A stretch of DNA of 64,000 nt. Origin: Bilabrum cf. latius (lineage: Eukaryota; Bigyra: Bicosoecida; Bigyra; Bicosoecida). Position numbers and translations under genes: made by a program. The notes beneath the pieces were generated by a model, which did not search any database, was not told where the DNA came from, and saw only the letters and a program-made list of their open reading frames with translations. Positions 61,311 through 64,000 of the stretch are shown piece after piece; the stretch's first letter is position 1; each line of letters begins with the position of its first letter. The stretch covers positions 558,001 to 622,000 of the forward strand of contig OZ237740.1 in the NCBI GenBank assembly GCA_965178125.1, read 5' to 3'.

Positions 61311-63301
61311 ATGATGAGCGACATCATGGCAAATGCGATCTTCCCGCGTCGACGACTTATTTTGCCGCGAATGCGTGCCATGCTTGCTTCAATGATCTTA
61401 TGCGTAAGATATTTCAACTTCTTTGCGCATGGTGACGCTCTATGTTTCTCTCAAGAGGTGTAGTCCTCGGCCCATCCACCTAGTTCTCATCACAGGCAAC
61501 CGCTGCTACAGCCTCAAGCATTCCAGATAGTCTGTCTCTGAATGTAGATGCGTCCAACTGCTTGCAAATGGCAACTAGAATTGGTCAGCCGTGCCTTGCA
61601 CACCACACACTGAACAACACAGGCGTCGCACCCGGGGGAAGCTTCTCGATCGACGCGAAGTCTGCTGCAGCGCAGTGGCCTATCCACGGCGGCGCTGTAC
61701 AACTAGTGGATCCAACTGTTATTAATGTACTCTAGAGATCCTTGGGAAGCACGAAAGGCTACGTTTCACTCGCACAGTCCAAGACAAAGAAGCGTCGCAG
61801 AGTTCTGCAACGCAACAGTGCAGATGCATCTTCTGCTAGTGGATGTGATGCGCTATTGAGGCGCATCTCCAGCCCAAGGAAAGGGGGCACGTTTTTAACT
61901 ACAGAGGACCTCGCGCATGGGAGTGCCTGTCTCGCGGGCAAGTTCGTTCTGGACGCATCAGGTGGGACGCAGTCTGCCGATTCCTCAGAAGCTGCGTACG
62001 CTCAGTTGCATCGGCCTGGCCCCGGCAGCATCATCATCAATGCGAGCAGAAGAGCAGCAGCCCCGATCATCGAGGTGATGTCCAGGCTTGCCCTTGTGGT
62101 GGACATGGACTCGGTGTCGGCCCAAGCGGATAGCAAAGTCAGCGCAAGCCACGACGAAGCCCCGGGCCGCGGGCGCGGAACCGAAGCAGAGTTTGTGGCT
62201 GCACTGGACGATACACTCGTAAACATTCAGCAATCGAGACACCACGGGCTGGTAGACCCGGACGATGTCCGATTCCGTGCGACCGCAGCGACTGCCTTCG
62301 CCATCGCTCAAGCACTCGCAGCACCAGACACGACGGTGACATTTCAGCCCGGCCGCGCCCAAGGCATCTCTCAAGCAATGCGTAGGCGCCAGCAGGACTC
62401 ATCGGCGCTCGGCTGGGAGCCCACCACTATGGATCTGGCGGTGTCAGCCTTCGTGTTTGTGGTGGTTCTCGCTGCAGCCCTTGAGGTGGCAGACATGGCA
62501 AGCATGTCATCCAAGGAACAGGACTACGCAAAGAAGCTGTACGACAATGGGGGCGTCCCAGCCCTCGCGATTAGCGTGCTGAGCACGGCGTCCCTGGTCG
62601 CGCTCTGCGTGCTTGTGTGCTCGGCGGTCTGGAGCGAGTACAGGATGAGCGTCAGCCGCCAGTTCGTCAAGCTGCTTGCAGAGAGGGCGGAAGGGGCCCC
62701 GTTCGGGTGCGGGGAAGACGCTTCCTGGATGGCTTCCATGGGCAGGGGCCTGGTTTCTGCGGTGACAACGACGTTCGGCGGCAAGGACGCGTGCTAGAGG
62801 TGGGCAGAGCTCATGACGACCGTGGATCTGAGGGATCACGTCGACTACGGATATGCTCTCGGGTAGGCGCTCGTGGGGCCGGCCGCCTCGGTGGCCGAGA
62901 CGCTAGTGCAGGGGGTTGTGGGGGTGGCGCTGTCCGTGGGCTTCCAGGCGACTCTCGTGGTGTGCCTTCTGGCCCTGATTCTGACCCTCAGCCTCAGCAT
63001 CGTGGTGCGGTTCGCGGGGCCAGTGCTCATCTAGGGCCGGCAGGAGGTGATGCAGGGGTTTGTGAACTTGCAGCAGAGTCGAATTGCACACGCAGAGCAC
63101 CAGCAGCGCCAGAGGCCCCATATGGGGGCGGTGGCAGCAACCGGGGTGGCAGCCAGTTCGGGTCAGGAACAGAACGCTCTGCAAGCGGTTACCGATGGCC
63201 ATGCAGCTGGTCTCATCCTACCAGGGGGCGGACAAGGCACGGGTGGAGCGAGTGCTGGCGTGACACCAAGCAGCAACGGCGAAGATGATGCGGAGGATTG
63301 A
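61311..63301 (+). CDS. Secretory-pathway membrane protein, paralogue of the neighbour
   Basis: Exons 61311-61403 and 61496-63301 (intron 92 bp, GTAAGA donor, CATCACAG acceptor, phase 0) give 632 residues, stop TGA, TAGs at 61733, 62795, 62864 and 63032. The first exon ends in a signal-like segment (MRAMLASMILC), as in the divergent partner. TM1 is at about 343-363 (DLAVSAFVFVVVLAAALEVA), TM2 at 386-410, then FGCGED with Cys436, KDACQRWAELM with Cys464, an amphipathic helix (GPAASVAETLVQGVVGVAL) and TM3 (LVVCLLALILTLSLSIVV). A Gln-rich hydrophilic tail ends the protein. Spacing of the cysteines and membrane segments parallels the gene at 58763 and, loosely, CLCC1. Confidence 0.5.
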
Positions 63302-63415
63302 TGTTTGTGATGGGCACAGCTGTCACGCTGAGGACACCTAGAGATCGAGTCACGAACATGAAGGAACATTCGGTAGATAAGTGTCTTCCGCTGGCAAAGA
63401 GTAGATCTATGCGAC

Positions 63416-64000
63416 TTACTTGCGTTGGCGAGCCCGTGAACCCTTGCGAGACTTGATAGCACCTGTGCCACGCGAATCGCCCCGACCCCTCATGCGCACT
63501 GGGCCCTTGTTCTACATGTCTTTCGATACCTGACGACGCTTCTTCCTAGAGTGACTAGGGGGACCCGTACCTTTTGCAGGCTACAGCAAATCGCTCTCAC
63601 CCACTGACTCGCTCTGATCCTTTGACTCGTCTCTGTTGATGACCCCCCCTTTCTGACAGCCGTCCCCATGGGTATACCGCAGCACCACACCGACAATGAC
63701 CCCGACAACACCTGCAGCCACAGCCAGTGTCCACATCTGCATGTTTGATCCATACCTCCCCGCTTGCCCCGCTCCCACGTCATCCACTGCTTCCACCGGG
63801 GCCTTCCACACCTCGCACACATCACGCCCGCCACCGCAACCTTTCACATCCAGGTCAGCCAGAATCCCGCCCATGCCGCCCGCCGCCTCTCTCCACATCG
63901 ATGACACCTCTCCAGCCTCCATGCGCCCAAACATAGACATGCTGCCGTCAAACACGCGCTTCCTCCCACGCACCACCGGCAGCAATCGGCTGTCCACCAT
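63416..64000 (-). CDS. Single-pass membrane protein with basic tail, 5' end at or beyond the window edge
   Basis: Minus-strand frame entering at 64000 and ending at TAA 63416-63418 (194 codons seen, TAGs at 63581 and 63515). An ATG coincides with the last window bases (64000-63998), but whether it is the start cannot be known. One membrane helix is clear (TLAVAAGVVGVIVGVVL), followed by an acidic then very basic C-terminal tail (HSRKKRRQ; SRKGSRARQRK). The stop codon overlaps a perfect donor-like AAGTAAGT, so an alternative spliced 3' end is possible, although it would run into the convergent gene. Function unknown. Confidence 0.5.

Overview
The window is nuclear DNA of a microbial eukaryote with a non-standard genetic code. 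Twenty-one protein genes can be traced. Most are interrupted by in-frame TAG but stay free of TAA and TGA for hundreds to about 1,760 codons; about 120 in-frame TAGs were counted. All 21 genes end at TGA (15) or TAA (6), none at TAG. Where a TAG falls at a conserved position the expected residue is Gln: the kinesin P-loop (38985), the DDX5/Dbp2 block after the DEAD motif (20990) and a histidine-kinase pair in which one copy has CAG and the other TAG in otherwise near-identical DNA (44293 and 48897). I therefore read UAG as Gln throughout, with UAA and UGA as stops. Genes are GC-rich, intergenic gaps are mostly 40-350 bp, and introns are canonical GT-AG (donors mostly GTGAG or GTAAG), mostly 85-260 bp. 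IFT38/CLUAP1 and a kinesin imply a ciliated or flagellated cell. The species cannot be named from the sequence.

Layout. 1-15,582: a TPR protein (5' end missing), a JmjC/cupin protein, small and large hydrophilic unknowns, DPH4 (diphthamide pathway) and IFT38. 15,867-27,196 (all minus): a TPR protein with CLU-like features, a DDX5/Dbp2 RNA helicase with a 1.3-kb intron, and a type II membrane GT10 fucosyltransferase-like protein with a Glu-rich minisatellite stem. 27,197-28,960: a gap with a fresh 139-bp tandem duplication. 28,961-35,963: an ankyrin protein and a divergent hexokinase. 36,121-43,094: acetyl-CoA synthetase and a large kinesin. 43,227-50,078: two membrane hybrid histidine kinases, tail to tail, with 508-bp matching inverted arms. 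50,234-55,528: a microcephalin-like three-BRCT protein. 55,624-56,796: a hAT-like non-autonomous transposon with 8-bp target duplications. 56,897-64,000: an ER-type torsin/ClpB-like AAA+ ATPase, two divergent membrane paralogues with CLCC1-like features, and the 3' part of a membrane protein.

The genes do not form one pathway. Groupings that may matter are the sensor-kinase pair (two-component signalling) and the torsin-like/CLCC1-like neighbourhood (ER and nuclear-envelope membranes). Gene models below were joined by hand, by reading TAG as Gln and matching splice phase; start codons and weak splice sites are the least certain parts.
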